From Tissierellia bacterium (GTDB taxonomy: Bacteria; Bacillota; Clostridia; Tissierellales; Tepidimicrobiaceae), in contig JAAYFV010000166.1 of assembly GCA_012728075.1 (NCBI GenBank), forward strand, positions 1 through 64,000: a DNA stretch of 64,000 bases, in the 5' to 3' direction. This document shows positions 17,611 through 25,789 of this stretch, piece after piece (position 1 is the stretch's first letter; each line of letters begins with the position of its first letter). Both the position numbers and the translations under genes were made by a program. Under the pieces are notes generated by a model. The model was given only the letters and a program-made list of their open reading frames with translations, was not told where the DNA came from and searched no databases.

Positions 17611-18346
17611 AAGATTATCTATCATATCTAGGATAGTACTAATACTAATTTGGATAGTACTATCCCATTTAATAGATAACGAAGTAATATTTCCAACTAT
17701 TAACAGTACCATAAATAGTTTAATTGATATAGTAAAGGATCCTAAATTTATTATCATAATAAGCTATTCTTTGATGAAAGGCTTAATTGGCTTTTTTATA
17801 TCATTAATTATAGCTGTGATTATGGGAATTTTATCTAGTATATTTAAAATAGTTTATCATATTATGGCTCCTATCATAAATTTTTTAAGTTCGGTACCTA
17901 CTATGGCTATAATTATATTAGCACTTATATGGTTAAACAATGAAATTGTACCTATGTTTGTGGGATTTATAATGGTATTTCCTATATTGTATGAAACAGT
18001 TCTTAAAGGCATATTAAACATAGACAATAAAATAATAGAAATGGCACAAGTATATGATGTAGATAGACTTATTATCGTAAAGGATATATATTTACCTAGC
18101 ATATTTATTAATTTAAGCCATGTATTTGAATCTGCTCTAGGTCTTAATTTAAAGATGGTAATTGCAGGAGAAGTTTTAGCTCAGCCTAAATATGGTATAG
18201 GGAGCAGTCTTCAATTACAAAAAATGTATTTAAACACATCAGGAGTTTTTGCTTGGATTATAATAATACTTTTAATTGTTAAAATGATACAATGTTTATT
18301 AAGTAAAATGAAACATATACTTGGTGCAAATAAATGGAAGGGATAA
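17585..18346 (+). CDS. ABC importer permease, NitT/TauT (SsuC) type
   Basis: A 253-residue membrane protein with about six hydrophobic segments and the cytoplasmic EAA-like loop EMAQVYDVDRLIIVKDIYLPSIF that docks to the ATPase. The start overlaps the 3' end of the binding-protein gene by 26 bp, after a GGAGGAAAAATCCC site, which suggests coupled translation. The substrate is unknown. Confidence 0.85.
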   Translation: MRKYTLKDKRLSIISRIVLILIWIVLSHLIDNEVIFPTINSTINSLIDIVKDPKFIIIISYSLMKGLIGFFISLIIAVIMGILSSIFKIVYHIMAPIINFLSSVPTMAIIILALIWLNNEIVPMFVGFIMVFPILYETVLKGILNIDNKIIEMAQVYDVDRLIIVKDIYLPSIFINLSHVFESALGLNLKMVIAGEVLAQPKYGIGSSLQLQKMYLNTSGVFAWIIIILLIVKMIQCLLSKMKHILGANKWKG

Positions 18347-18347
18347 T

Positions 18348-18977
18348 ATGGAATATAAAGCAATAGATATAGTAAAATACTATGGAGATTTAAAGGTTTT
18401 AGATGGCATTACTATGGATTTTCAACCAAATAAAACTACTTGTATTTTAGGACCTTCTGGATGTGGAAAAACCACTTTTTTAAATATAATAGCAGGATTA
18501 ACAGATATGGATTCAGGAGAAATAATTGGATTTGAAAATCAATATATATCTTATGTTTTTCAAGAGGATAGATTAATTCCATGGAAAAATGTAAAGGAAA
18601 ATATTGGTTTTGTTTTAAAAGGCAAAATGGTTGAAAGTAAAATAGAAGCTACTATAGATAGATATTTAAAATTAGTTAATTTAGAGGAGTATAAATATTA
18701 TTATCCAAAAGAACTAAGTGGGGGTATGAGACAAAGAATAAGTATATTAAGGGCTTTTGCTTATCCTTCCAATGTACTTATAATGGATGAACCCTTTAAA
18801 TCCTTAGATATAAATAATAAACAAATTGTAATGGATTTTTTTAAAGAATTAATGGCAAAAAAAAATAGAACCTGTATAATGGTTACCCATGATATGGAAG
18901 AGGCTTTTACATTGGGAGATAGGATAGTAATTCTTACGGATAAACCTGCTAGGGTGAAAGAAATAATTGAAGTTTAG
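18348..18977 (+). CDS. ABC importer ATP-binding protein, NitT/TauT type
   Basis: This ATPase of about 209 residues has Walker A GPSGCGKTT, Q-loop YVFQEDRLIPW, signature ELSGGMRQRISILRA, Walker B VLIMDEPFKSLD and switch His MVTHD. The Q-loop EDRLIPW sequence is typical of the SsuB/TauB group. An upstream TTG (18321) extends the frame, but GGAAGGGA before ATG 18348 fixes the start 1 bp after the permease stop. It closes the importer operon. Confidence 0.9.
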   Translation: MEYKAIDIVKYYGDLKVLDGITMDFQPNKTTCILGPSGCGKTTFLNIIAGLTDMDSGEIIGFENQYISYVFQEDRLIPWKNVKENIGFVLKGKMVESKIEATIDRYLKLVNLEEYKYYYPKELSGGMRQRISILRAFAYPSNVLIMDEPFKSLDINNKQIVMDFFKELMAKKNRTCIMVTHDMEEAFTLGDRIVILTDKPARVKEIIEV

Positions 18978-19014
18978 GGACAGTTGGAAGGATTTCTTTA
19001 CATAGATTAGAACC

Positions 19015-19347
19015 TTGCATATAATTTCTATGGAACCAGATGAAATATTACCAAATGGAGAAATAAGTCCACAAATGCTTTACATTACCAATGCAGATAG
19101 TAATGTTCAAATAAGTTCAAGTAGCAGGGCAACAGTTGAGGCCTATGTTATAGGGTATAGCAATACTGTAACAAAGACAAAAGTTGAGGCAGATTTACAG
19201 CAATTGAAAAATGGTAGATGGACATCTATTAAGACTTGGTCAGTATCAAAAAACAGTTATAAAGCAACTCTTGTAGAATCTATACAGGTATCAAAGGGAT
19301 ATTCATATCGAGTAGTTGCAACAGTTACCGCTTATATTAGTTATTGA
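19015..19347 (+). pseudogene. 5'-truncated secreted protein remnant (DUF6147-like)
   Basis: An open frame of 110 codons with only a TTG start and a stop just upstream (19003). The translation resembles the mature part of clostridial secreted proteins: EILPNGEISPQMLYI, a SSSSRATVEAYV strand, and LQQLKNGRWTSIKTWS. The signal peptide expected before this block is missing and no good ribosome-binding site is present. It looks like a gene that lost its 5' end. Family assignment is from memory. Confidence 0.6.
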
Positions 19348-19400
19348 TGTCAGGGAATGAGGGGGTTTAAGGATTAACAAGATACAATATTAAATTTTAA

Positions 19401-19736
19401 GGAGGTTCAGCATTTAATTCAAGTAGCAATTCAGGAATAATGGGAGACAGTTATTGGTATTATAGAAATTCTAGCAACAGAAGTACGTCTTGGACAGCTG
19501 CAAAAATCTTATTAAGAAGTGAAAATACTTTAGGACCTAAAGCTAGAACAGTATCTAAATATGGAGATTTAGATGTTGGAAGTATAGTATTTTTAACTAG
19601 AAGTGGAACCCCCTATCATTCTGTTATAGTTGCAGAACCAGGTGGCGATCCTATGGTATCAGCCCATACTTCTGACTATTATGGAAGATATAGTAATAGG
19701 TATATAGTGGTATCAGTCATATCAAAGCACATGTAA
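19401..19736 (+). pseudogene. 5'-truncated Amidase_6-type cell-wall hydrolase remnant
   Basis: The frame from 19401 reads GGSAFNSSSNSGIMGDSYWYYR and then SWTAAK, GDLDVGSIVFL, and HSVIVAEPGG: the C-terminal half of a putative amidase domain (Amidase_6). Family-like sequence extends upstream of the ATG at 19440, so that codon is internal, and the frame is cut by TAA at 19398. The N-terminal half, which would carry the catalytic Cys, is absent. With the fragment at 19015 this looks like a decayed surface-protein locus between two ABC loci. Confidence 0.6.
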
Positions 19737-19777
19737 GAGGATATTATGAATAGTATATTGTTAGGGATAATAATAAA

Positions 19778-19806
19778 ATAAGACGGGAATCAATACCCCG
19801 TCTTAT
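19778..19806. terminator. Bidirectional terminator between convergent genes
   Basis: ATAAGACGGG (19778-19787) pairs perfectly with CCCGTCTTAT (19797-19806). It sits 4 bp beyond the stop of the leftward ABC exporter gene and downstream of the rightward remnants. Confidence 0.8.
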
Positions 19807-19809
19807 ATC

Positions 19810-21633
19810 TTACCCCAAAACTTCCTTATTCTTCTCCTCTATAAACTGATTGGTATACAAATTATAATAATAACCCTTTTCTTTAATTAATTCCCTATGA
19901 TTACCCTCTTCAATAATTTTTCCATCTTTAATTACTAAAATCCTATCGGCATTTTTTATAGTAGATAATCTATGGGCTATTACAAAACTGGTTTTACCTT
20001 CTAGTACATTTTCTATGGTTTTTTGAATTATCATTTCTGTTTCTGTATCTATGGAGGATGTGGCTTCATCTAGTACAAATATTTTAGGGTTTTTGACGAT
20101 AGCCCTAGCAAAGGAGATCAGCTGTTTTTGGCCAGTGGATAATAAATTTCCTCCTTCGCCTACATTGGTATCATAGCCTTTTTCCATTTTCATAATAAAA
20201 TTATGACTATTGACTAATTTACTAGCTTTTATAATTTCTAAATCTGTGGCATCTAAATGACCATACTTTATATTGTCTTTTATGGTGCCACTAAATAAAT
20301 GGGGAGCTTGTAGCACATAACCTAGATTATCGTGAATCCAAATTTGAGGCATGGTTTTATAATCTATGCCATCTATTAATATTTCACCAGAGGTAGGTTC
20401 ATAAAATCTACAAAGTAAATTTACTATGGTGGATTTTCCTGAGCCAGTTTCTCCAACTAGAGCTATGGTTTCACCAGGTTTTACCTTAAGATTAAAATTC
20501 TCCAAAACCTTTTCTCCATTTTTATAGGCGAAATCTACATTTCTAAATTCAATTTCTCCCTTAATTTCTGGCCAATTTTCTTTTTTGGGGGTAAAGAAGT
20601 CCCCATATTCATTTACTACATCTTCACTATCTATAATATCTGGTACTTCATTTATAAGAGAAAATACTCTTTCAGCTGAGGCCTGTGCCCCTTGAATTTC
20701 TGCAAATACCACTGCTAATTGTCTTACAGGTTCAAAAAACTGAGCAGTATAAGCTATAAAGGCTGCCATAGTACCATAGCTTATGGTGCCTTGTATTACA
20801 TCTTTTCCACCAGAATTTAAAACTAAGGCAGTGCCAATGCTACCTAATACTAAAATTATAGGGAAATATAGAGAAGAAACAATAGTGGCCCTTATGGACT
20901 TTTGTTTCATTTCTTCAGTGATTTCCTTAAATTCCTCTAAATTTATTTCTTCTCGAACTAAAGTTTTAGTAGTCATGGCACCAGATATATCTTCATTATA
21001 AGCAGCAGTTATTTTAGAATTAACATTTCTAACTTCCCTTTGAGCCTTTAATATTTTATTTTGAAAATATGCTGAGGCTATGGCCAAAGGGGGTACTACT
21101 GTTAATGCTATTAAGGCTAATTTAGCATTAAGCCTAAACATGGCAATTACAACTGCCAACATCATGGCAAGCCCCCAGGCAAAGTCCACTATGCCCCAGG
21201 ATAGGGTTTCAGATATACCATTTATATCAGAGGTCATTCTAGCCATTAACCAACCTACAGCTTTTTCATCATAATAGGATAAGGGGAGGATTTGTAATTT
21301 TTCAAATCCTTTTTTTCTAATATCATAAGATACATTAGTTTCCACTTTTCCACCCATAGCTAAAAATAAATATACATTTATACCCTGGAATGCTATAACT
21401 ATAAAAAATAATTTTATAAATTTATTTAATCCTATTAGATTTTTTTCTACTATAAAATTGTCAATGGCATATTTAGTAAATAGGGGAAATACAGAGTCCA
21501 AAGCACCTACAAATACCATAATTATAGCTAGTAGAATAAAATCTCTTTTGTGATTCTTAACTAATTCTAAGAAATTTCTCCATATAGTAATATCAATTTT
21601 CTCATTTTCCAATACTACCACCTCACTAGGCAT
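19810..21633 (-). CDS. Heterodimeric ABC exporter, subunit B (canonical Walker B)
   Basis: A 607-residue half-transporter: six-helix exporter domain (residues ~20-320) plus ATPase. Walker A GETGSGKST, Walker B FVLDEATSSIDTE with catalytic Glu, H-loop VIAHRLSTI; the signature is altered to LLSTGQKQ instead of LSGGQ. The partner gene just upstream shows the reverse pattern, so together they would form one working and one degenerate ATP site, as in LmrCD, BmrCD and TM287/288. Substrates are likely drugs or amphipathic compounds. It overlaps the partner by 8 bp. Confidence 0.92.
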   Translation of the reverse strand: MPSEVVVLENEKIDITIWRNFLELVKNHKRDFILLAIIMVFVGALDSVFPLFTKYAIDNFIVEKNLIGLNKFIKLFFIVIAFQGINVYLFLAMGGKVETNVSYDIRKKGFEKLQILPLSYYDEKAVGWLMARMTSDINGISETLSWGIVDFAWGLAMMLAVVIAMFRLNAKLALIALTVVPPLAIASAYFQNKILKAQREVRNVNSKITAAYNEDISGAMTTKTLVREEINLEEFKEITEEMKQKSIRATIVSSLYFPIILVLGSIGTALVLNSGGKDVIQGTISYGTMAAFIAYTAQFFEPVRQLAVVFAEIQGAQASAERVFSLINEVPDIIDSEDVVNEYGDFFTPKKENWPEIKGEIEFRNVDFAYKNGEKVLENFNLKVKPGETIALVGETGSGKSTIVNLLCRFYEPTSGEILIDGIDYKTMPQIWIHDNLGYVLQAPHLFSGTIKDNIKYGHLDATDLEIIKASKLVNSHNFIMKMEKGYDTNVGEGGNLLSTGQKQLISFARAIVKNPKIFVLDEATSSIDTETEMIIQKTIENVLEGKTSFVIAHRLSTIKNADRILVIKDGKIIEEGNHRELIKEKGYYYNLYTNQFIEEKNKEVLG

Positions 21634-23431
21634 GTAATTTTATATCTTCTTCTAAATCCTTCATAGAATTTTGAATTTCATATAATCTTTGATACAATCC
21701 TTTTTCATTTATTAATTTTTCATGATTACCTCTTTGTATTATTCTTCCATTGTCTAAAACTATAATTTCATCGGCCTCAGATACTGTAGATATTCTATGG
21801 GATATTATTATAGTCGTAGATTTATTTTTTCTATTATTTAGGGCTTTCCTAATGGATATATCAGTTTCTGTATCTACAGCAGATAGAGAATCATCAAAGA
21901 CCACAATAGGGCAATCATTTATAATGGTTCTAGCAATGGCAACCCTTTGCTTTTGTCCACCAGATAGGGAAACTCCTCTTTCTCCCACATAGGTATCATA
22001 TCCTTTATCAAAGGATTTAATATCCTGATGGATACTGGCAATTTTAGCAGATTCATAAACCTTTTTATCTTGAATACTAGGATTAGCTAATTTTATATTA
22101 TCTCTAATGGTTTTGGCATATAGGAAAGGTTCTTGTAATACAATTCCTATATTTTTTCTAACCCAAGCCTTATCAATATCTTTTAATTCTTTTCCATCTA
22201 TTAATATGGAACCCCTATTATAATCATAAAGTCTTGCTAATAAATAGACTAAAGAAGATTTGCCAGAACCTGTTGGACCAATTATAGCCACTGTACTACC
22301 AGCCTTTACTGAAAAGGAAATATTGTCAATTACTGGAGTATTCTTTTCATATTCAAAATAAACATTTTCAAATTCAATATTACCTTTAATTTCTGGCTTT
22401 TCATTGTTTCCATTTAAAATTTCTATATTCTCATTAAAAATTTCATCAATTCTTCCTATGGATACTATGGCTTTTCCCATATCTGTTAAAGTTCTTCCCA
22501 TTTGTCTAATAGGCCACAATAACATATTTACATATGTAGAAAAGGCCATTACAGTACCTAGAGATATTTCTCCAGCTACAGCCCAAATACTTCCAAAGAC
22601 TATAGTTAATCCAATTTGTATAAAACAAATAAAATCAGAAGCTCCCCAATATAGAGCTAAATCTTGAATTAATTTATAGGTTTTATCCCTATAGTCTTTA
22701 TTTTTTTCATCAAACTTTTCTATTTCATATTTTTGATTAGCACAGGCCTTTACTACTCTTACACCTGTAAGATTTTCTTGTAGCACTGTAGTTAATTCTG
22801 CCTCTGCTTCATCAGAAGCCTCAAAGGCCTTTTTTACTTTAGAAAAAAATATAAATGCAAATATGAAAATTATAGGCATAGTAGCCATGGAAACTAAAGT
22901 CATTTTTACATTAAGTTTAAACATAGTATAAGATACAAATCCCAACATAAATAGTGAACCAGCCACTTCTACCAATTGTATAGACAAAAATCTTTTTATA
23001 GTATTTACATCTGAAGTACACCTTTGAATTAAATCTCCCGTCTCTGCTTTTACATGGTATTCATAAGGGAGTCTTTGAATTTGATCATATAGGGAATCCC
23101 TAATGTTTTTTGCAGTATTTTCAGCTGTTTTACTTGCTAAGGTATTTCTAAAATAAAGCAATATACCTCTTAAAATTGCAATAAATACTAATAGTACACC
23201 AATAATCCAAAGATTTTTTCTTAGATAAGCTCTACCTCCTATATATTGAATTAATCTTTCTAAAAAGTTAGAACCTATAGGTTCACTGCCAATAATAGAG
23301 TCTATAGTAGTTCTAATGATAAGAGGTGATACTATAGTGACCATCTGAGAAAGGATGATACATATCATAGCTAATACATAAATTCCTTTGTATCCGGTCA
23401 TAAACTTAAACAGTTTTTTAATTTCTTTCAT
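21626..23431 (-). CDS. Heterodimeric ABC exporter, subunit A (degenerate Walker B)
   Basis: A 601-residue half-transporter with six membrane helices and an ATPase domain. Walker A GPTGSGKSS, canonical signature SLSGGQKQRVAIART, but Walker B reads IVVFDDSLSAVDTE, with Asp where the catalytic Glu should be. It is first in the exporter operon, preceded by AGGAGGAAATAAA and by a long leader with a 26-codon ORF and two terminator hairpins. The final codons overlap the second subunit, so the two are translationally coupled. Confidence 0.92.
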   Translation of the reverse strand: MKEIKKLFKFMTGYKGIYVLAMICIILSQMVTIVSPLIIRTTIDSIIGSEPIGSNFLERLIQYIGGRAYLRKNLWIIGVLLVFIAILRGILLYFRNTLASKTAENTAKNIRDSLYDQIQRLPYEYHVKAETGDLIQRCTSDVNTIKRFLSIQLVEVAGSLFMLGFVSYTMFKLNVKMTLVSMATMPIIFIFAFIFFSKVKKAFEASDEAEAELTTVLQENLTGVRVVKACANQKYEIEKFDEKNKDYRDKTYKLIQDLALYWGASDFICFIQIGLTIVFGSIWAVAGEISLGTVMAFSTYVNMLLWPIRQMGRTLTDMGKAIVSIGRIDEIFNENIEILNGNNEKPEIKGNIEFENVYFEYEKNTPVIDNISFSVKAGSTVAIIGPTGSGKSSLVYLLARLYDYNRGSILIDGKELKDIDKAWVRKNIGIVLQEPFLYAKTIRDNIKLANPSIQDKKVYESAKIASIHQDIKSFDKGYDTYVGERGVSLSGGQKQRVAIARTIINDCPIVVFDDSLSAVDTETDISIRKALNNRKNKSTTIIISHRISTVSEADEIIVLDNGRIIQRGNHEKLINEKGLYQRLYEIQNSMKDLEEDIKLHA

Positions 23432-23456
23432 TTTATTTCCTCCTCATTTTGAATAT

Positions 23457-23500
23457 AAAAAAACCATAAGATGTGACAAAAAGTCTACAATCCTACGGTT
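23457..23500 (-). terminator. Second hairpin with T run in the exporter leader
   Basis: Read leftward, AACCGTAGGATTGTAGAC pairs with GTCACATCTTATGGTT through two one-base bulges and G-U pairs, loop TTTTT, then seven T residues. It ends about 25 bp before the exporter start codon, so transcripts from the leader promoter must pass it. Confidence 0.75.
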
Positions 23501-23566
23501 TTTATACCATGATAGCATTATAGGCATAGCTATCCTTTGGCATATAAATAAAGCAATTATTAGAAT

Positions 23567-23597
23567 AAAAAAACCATAGGCAAGCACGCCTATGGTT
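23567..23597 (-). terminator. Attenuator terminator downstream of the leader ORF
   Basis: Read leftward, AACCATAGGC, 6-nt loop, GCCTATGGTT and a seven-T run: a perfect 10-bp intrinsic terminator 18 bp after the 26-codon ORF. Its 5' arm and loop (CATAGGCGTGC, 23584-23594) are complementary to GCACGACCTATG inside that ORF (23630-23641) with one bulged base, giving a mutually exclusive anti-terminator. Confidence 0.85.
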
Positions 23598-23614
23598 ATA
23601 TAGACAAAAATTAA

Positions 23615-23695
23615 TTATACTAAGGTATTCATAGGTCGTGCCATTGTTTTTATATAGTTTTCTTTAGCTTGTAATAGATTTGTTATTATGATCAT
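23615..23695 (-). CDS. 26-codon leader peptide upstream of the ABC exporter
   Basis: Reads MIIITNLLQAKENYIKTMAR then PMNTLV and TAA. It has an ideal AAGGAGGT Shine-Dalgarno seven bases before its ATG, better than most genes here, which argues that it is translated. Codons 19-22 (Ala-Arg-Pro-Met) contain the anti-terminator segment that can pair with the 5' arm of the following terminator. If a ribosome stalls before these codons, for example on an antibiotic, the segment stays free and the terminator cannot form. The layout resembles bmrB upstream of bmrCD in B. subtilis; the peptide sequence itself was not recognised. Confidence 0.75.
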   Translation of the reverse strand: MIIITNLLQAKENYIKTMARPMNTLV

Positions 23696-23732
23696 CTTCA
23701 CGACCTCCTTACTAAACTATCAATATGATTAT

Positions 23733-23760
23733 ATTATATATGGTATTTACAAAAATACAA
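23733..23760 (-). promoter_or_regulatory. Promoter of the exporter leader with an overlapping inverted repeat
   Basis: Read leftward, TTGTAT, 16-bp spacer, TATAAT. An imperfect inverted repeat at 23743-23783 (GTATTACAAAAGTAT and GTATTTTTGTAAATAC) covers the -35 region and could bind a repressor or MerR/TetR-type regulator. No such gene is adjacent. Confidence 0.5.
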
Positions 23761-23798
23761 CAATATTCATACTTTTGTAATACAATTGTAATAATTAT

Positions 23799-25178
23799 CT
23801 AACTTAAACTTCTTCCCAATACTACTCCATTTACACTAGCTTGCATAAGTCCCCTTGTAATTCCTGCCCCATCTCCTCCAACATATAAACCTTTTATATT
23901 AGTTTCAAAATTATTATTGGTGATTACCTTGTTAGAATAAAATTTAACTTCCACACCATATAAGAGGGTTTCATCACTAGCAAGTCCAGGAGCCACGTTA
24001 TCTAAGGCTATTAACATCTCATCTACATCTTTCATAATTCTATAGGGAAGTACCAAACTTAAATCTCCTGGCACAGCATCTTTTAAAGTGGGTATTATAT
24101 TGTTTCGATATAATCTTTCATCATTAGTTCTTCTACCTCTTTTAAAATCCCCATATCTTTGAATTAACACTTTGTTTCCAGAGAGCATATTTCCAAGTTT
24201 TGCAATATGCATACCATATTCTATAGGAGAATTAAAAGGCTTTGTAAAATGTTTGGTAACCAATAGTGCAAAATTGGTATTTTCAGATTTTAAACTTTCA
24301 GATTTGTAACTATGACCATTAACAACTGCTAAGTTACCATCATAGTATTCGGTAGATACTTCACCTGATGGATTAGTGCAGAAGGTTCGTACTTTATCAT
24401 CAAAGGTGGGAGTATAATATATTAATTTACTTTCATACATGGCATTATTCAATTCTTCCATTATTTCATTTCTAGTTTCTACCCTAACGCCTATGTCCAC
24501 ATCTCCTGTTTCTGTATTTATACCATGTTTAATACACAAATCTTTTAACCAATCAGAGCCATCTCTTCCAACTGCTATTACCACTTGGTCTGAATAGTAT
24601 TCTTTATCAGCTATAACACCTTTTATATTTCTATTTTCATCTAATATTATGTCCTTTACTGGATTTTTAAAGCTTAAATTTACTTCAATTTCCTTTAGAT
24701 ATTTTTCTATACGCGTATATATAGCATAACCTTCTTCTGTACCCATATGCCTAATAGGACATTCTACCAATTTTAGATTACTTCTAATTGCTTTTTTTCT
24801 TATTTCCTCAATTTCCTTTTCTTTATCTATTCCATATATGGTAGTATCAGCACCAAATTTTAAATATATATTATCTACATAATCAATTAATTCTTGAGTT
24901 TCTTCATAACCTAAATATTTAGGTAAGTTTCCTCCCACATCAGGAGAAAGGGATAATTTACCATCGGAATAAGCTCCAGCTCCTGCAAAGCCAGTGGTTA
25001 TATTACAGGGTTTACAATGTGCACATACTCCCCTTCTTCTTTTAGGGCATATCCTTTTTTCAATGGGATTACCTTTTTCTAGCATTAAAACCTTTTTGTT
25101 AGGATTGTGCTTTTTTATCTCCAGTGCTGTAAATATACCACAAGGTCCAGCACCTACAATTATAACATCATAGTCCAT
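23799..25178 (-). CDS. FAD-dependent dehydrogenase, COG2509 type
   Basis: A 459-residue flavoprotein with the FAD Rossmann motif DVIIVGAGPCGIFTALEI at residues 3-20, a Cys-rich stretch RRGVCAHCKPCNITTGFAGAGA near residues 50-70 and a C-terminal FAD-contact segment GLYVGGDGAGITRGLMQAS. It matches the widespread, poorly characterised FAD-dependent dehydrogenases of anaerobes. The AAGGAGG site is just upstream. It is monocistronic: a terminator lies on its 5' side and its 3' end faces the leader of the exporter. The substrate is unknown. Confidence 0.85.
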   Translation of the reverse strand: MDYDVIIVGAGPCGIFTALEIKKHNPNKKVLMLEKGNPIEKRICPKRRRGVCAHCKPCNITTGFAGAGAYSDGKLSLSPDVGGNLPKYLGYEETQELIDYVDNIYLKFGADTTIYGIDKEKEIEEIRKKAIRSNLKLVECPIRHMGTEEGYAIYTRIEKYLKEIEVNLSFKNPVKDIILDENRNIKGVIADKEYYSDQVVIAVGRDGSDWLKDLCIKHGINTETGDVDIGVRVETRNEIMEELNNAMYESKLIYYTPTFDDKVRTFCTNPSGEVSTEYYDGNLAVVNGHSYKSESLKSENTNFALLVTKHFTKPFNSPIEYGMHIAKLGNMLSGNKVLIQRYGDFKRGRRTNDERLYRNNIIPTLKDAVPGDLSLVLPYRIMKDVDEMLIALDNVAPGLASDETLLYGVEVKFYSNKVITNNNFETNIKGLYVGGDGAGITRGLMQASVNGVVLGRSLS

Positions 25179-25264
25179 CTTTTTACCTCCTTAACTTGGT
25201 GCCAATGTATATAATACACTATATTATAATAAAAAACCACTATTTTGTTTTAAACTATTAGAAA

Positions 25265-25307
25265 ACCGCTTATATTATGGGAAACAATCTACCATAATAT
25301 AAGCGGT
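25265..25307 (-). terminator. Long hairpin after the YedE operon
   Basis: A perfect 16-bp stem, ACCGCTTATATTATGG with CCATAATATAAGCGGT, and an 11-nt loop, 10 bp after the DUF3343 stop. The T tract in the leftward direction is short (TTTTC), but position and strength fit a terminator. Confidence 0.7.
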
Positions 25308-25316
25308 AAAAATATA

Positions 25317-25568
25317 TTAAAACCAATATTTCTTCTTTTTATGTTCTATCCTATAAAATCCTTCAATGGGAAGTGCTTTTTCTTTACATAAATTTAATAT
25401 TTCCTCCTTTTTATCACAAGGAATTTTTGCAGCAGTACCACAACTGGAACTGACTTGTCTTGGTACTGGCATTAGTTTTATTGGGTACTGAGCTTCCTTC
25501 ATAGCTTTCTCAAATATTAAAGCATGTTGGGTAACATGAAAAGTAACAACACAATAAACATCATCCAT
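25317..25568 (-). CDS. DUF3343 protein (C-terminal domain of YedF as a separate gene)
   Basis: An 83-residue protein with the DUF3343 pattern: VTFHVTQHALIFEKAMK, then PRQVSSSCGTAAKIPC with conserved cysteines. In YedF-type selenium/sulfur proteins this domain is fused after a TusA domain; here the TusA domain is the adjacent upstream gene, 8 bp away. The conserved Cys probably handles persulfide or selenium-sulfur groups; this is inference. It is the last gene of the module. Confidence 0.8.
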   Translation of the reverse strand: MDDVYCVVTFHVTQHALIFEKAMKEAQYPIKLMPVPRQVSSSCGTAAKIPCDKKEEILNLCKEKALPIEGFYRIEHKKKKYWF

Positions 25569-25576
25569 TTTTTCAC

Positions 25577-25789
25577 CTATTTCCTAATATTGAGGGTATA
25601 TTCTCCAGCATTTTCTTCTACTTCTACCTTATATCCTTTTCCCTTAGCAAATCTTTTAATATTTTCTACAGCTACATGGGCATCCACTAATACTTGAATA
25701 GGTTCACTAGGATTGGATTCCATAGCGTTTTTCGTCATTATAACTGGTTCTGGACAAGAACGACCTCTTGCATCTATTACATTAGGCAT
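25577..25789 (-). CDS. TusA/SirA-family sulfur carrier protein
   Basis: A 70-residue TusA-fold protein with the active-site motif RGRSCPEPVIMTK: the Cys carries a persulfide and the CPEP pattern is typical of the family. It overlaps the yedE end by 8 bp. With the neighbouring DUF3343 gene it equals a split YedF. It probably receives sulfur (or selenium) imported by the membrane protein and passes it on. No selenium genes (selD, selA) occur in the window. Confidence 0.88.
   Translation of the reverse strand: MPNVIDARGRSCPEPVIMTKNAMESNPSEPIQVLVDAHVAVENIKRFAKGKGYKVEVEENAGEYTLNIRK

Noticed and set aside
18978-19440. Insertion sequence scar around the surface-protein remnants
   Set aside because: No transposase fragment, terminal inverted repeat or target-site duplication could be identified.
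23501-23566. T-box or other tRNA-sensing leader before the ABC exporter
   Set aside because: No T-box sequence or specifier loop was seen; the leader ORF with complementary terminator explains the structure better.
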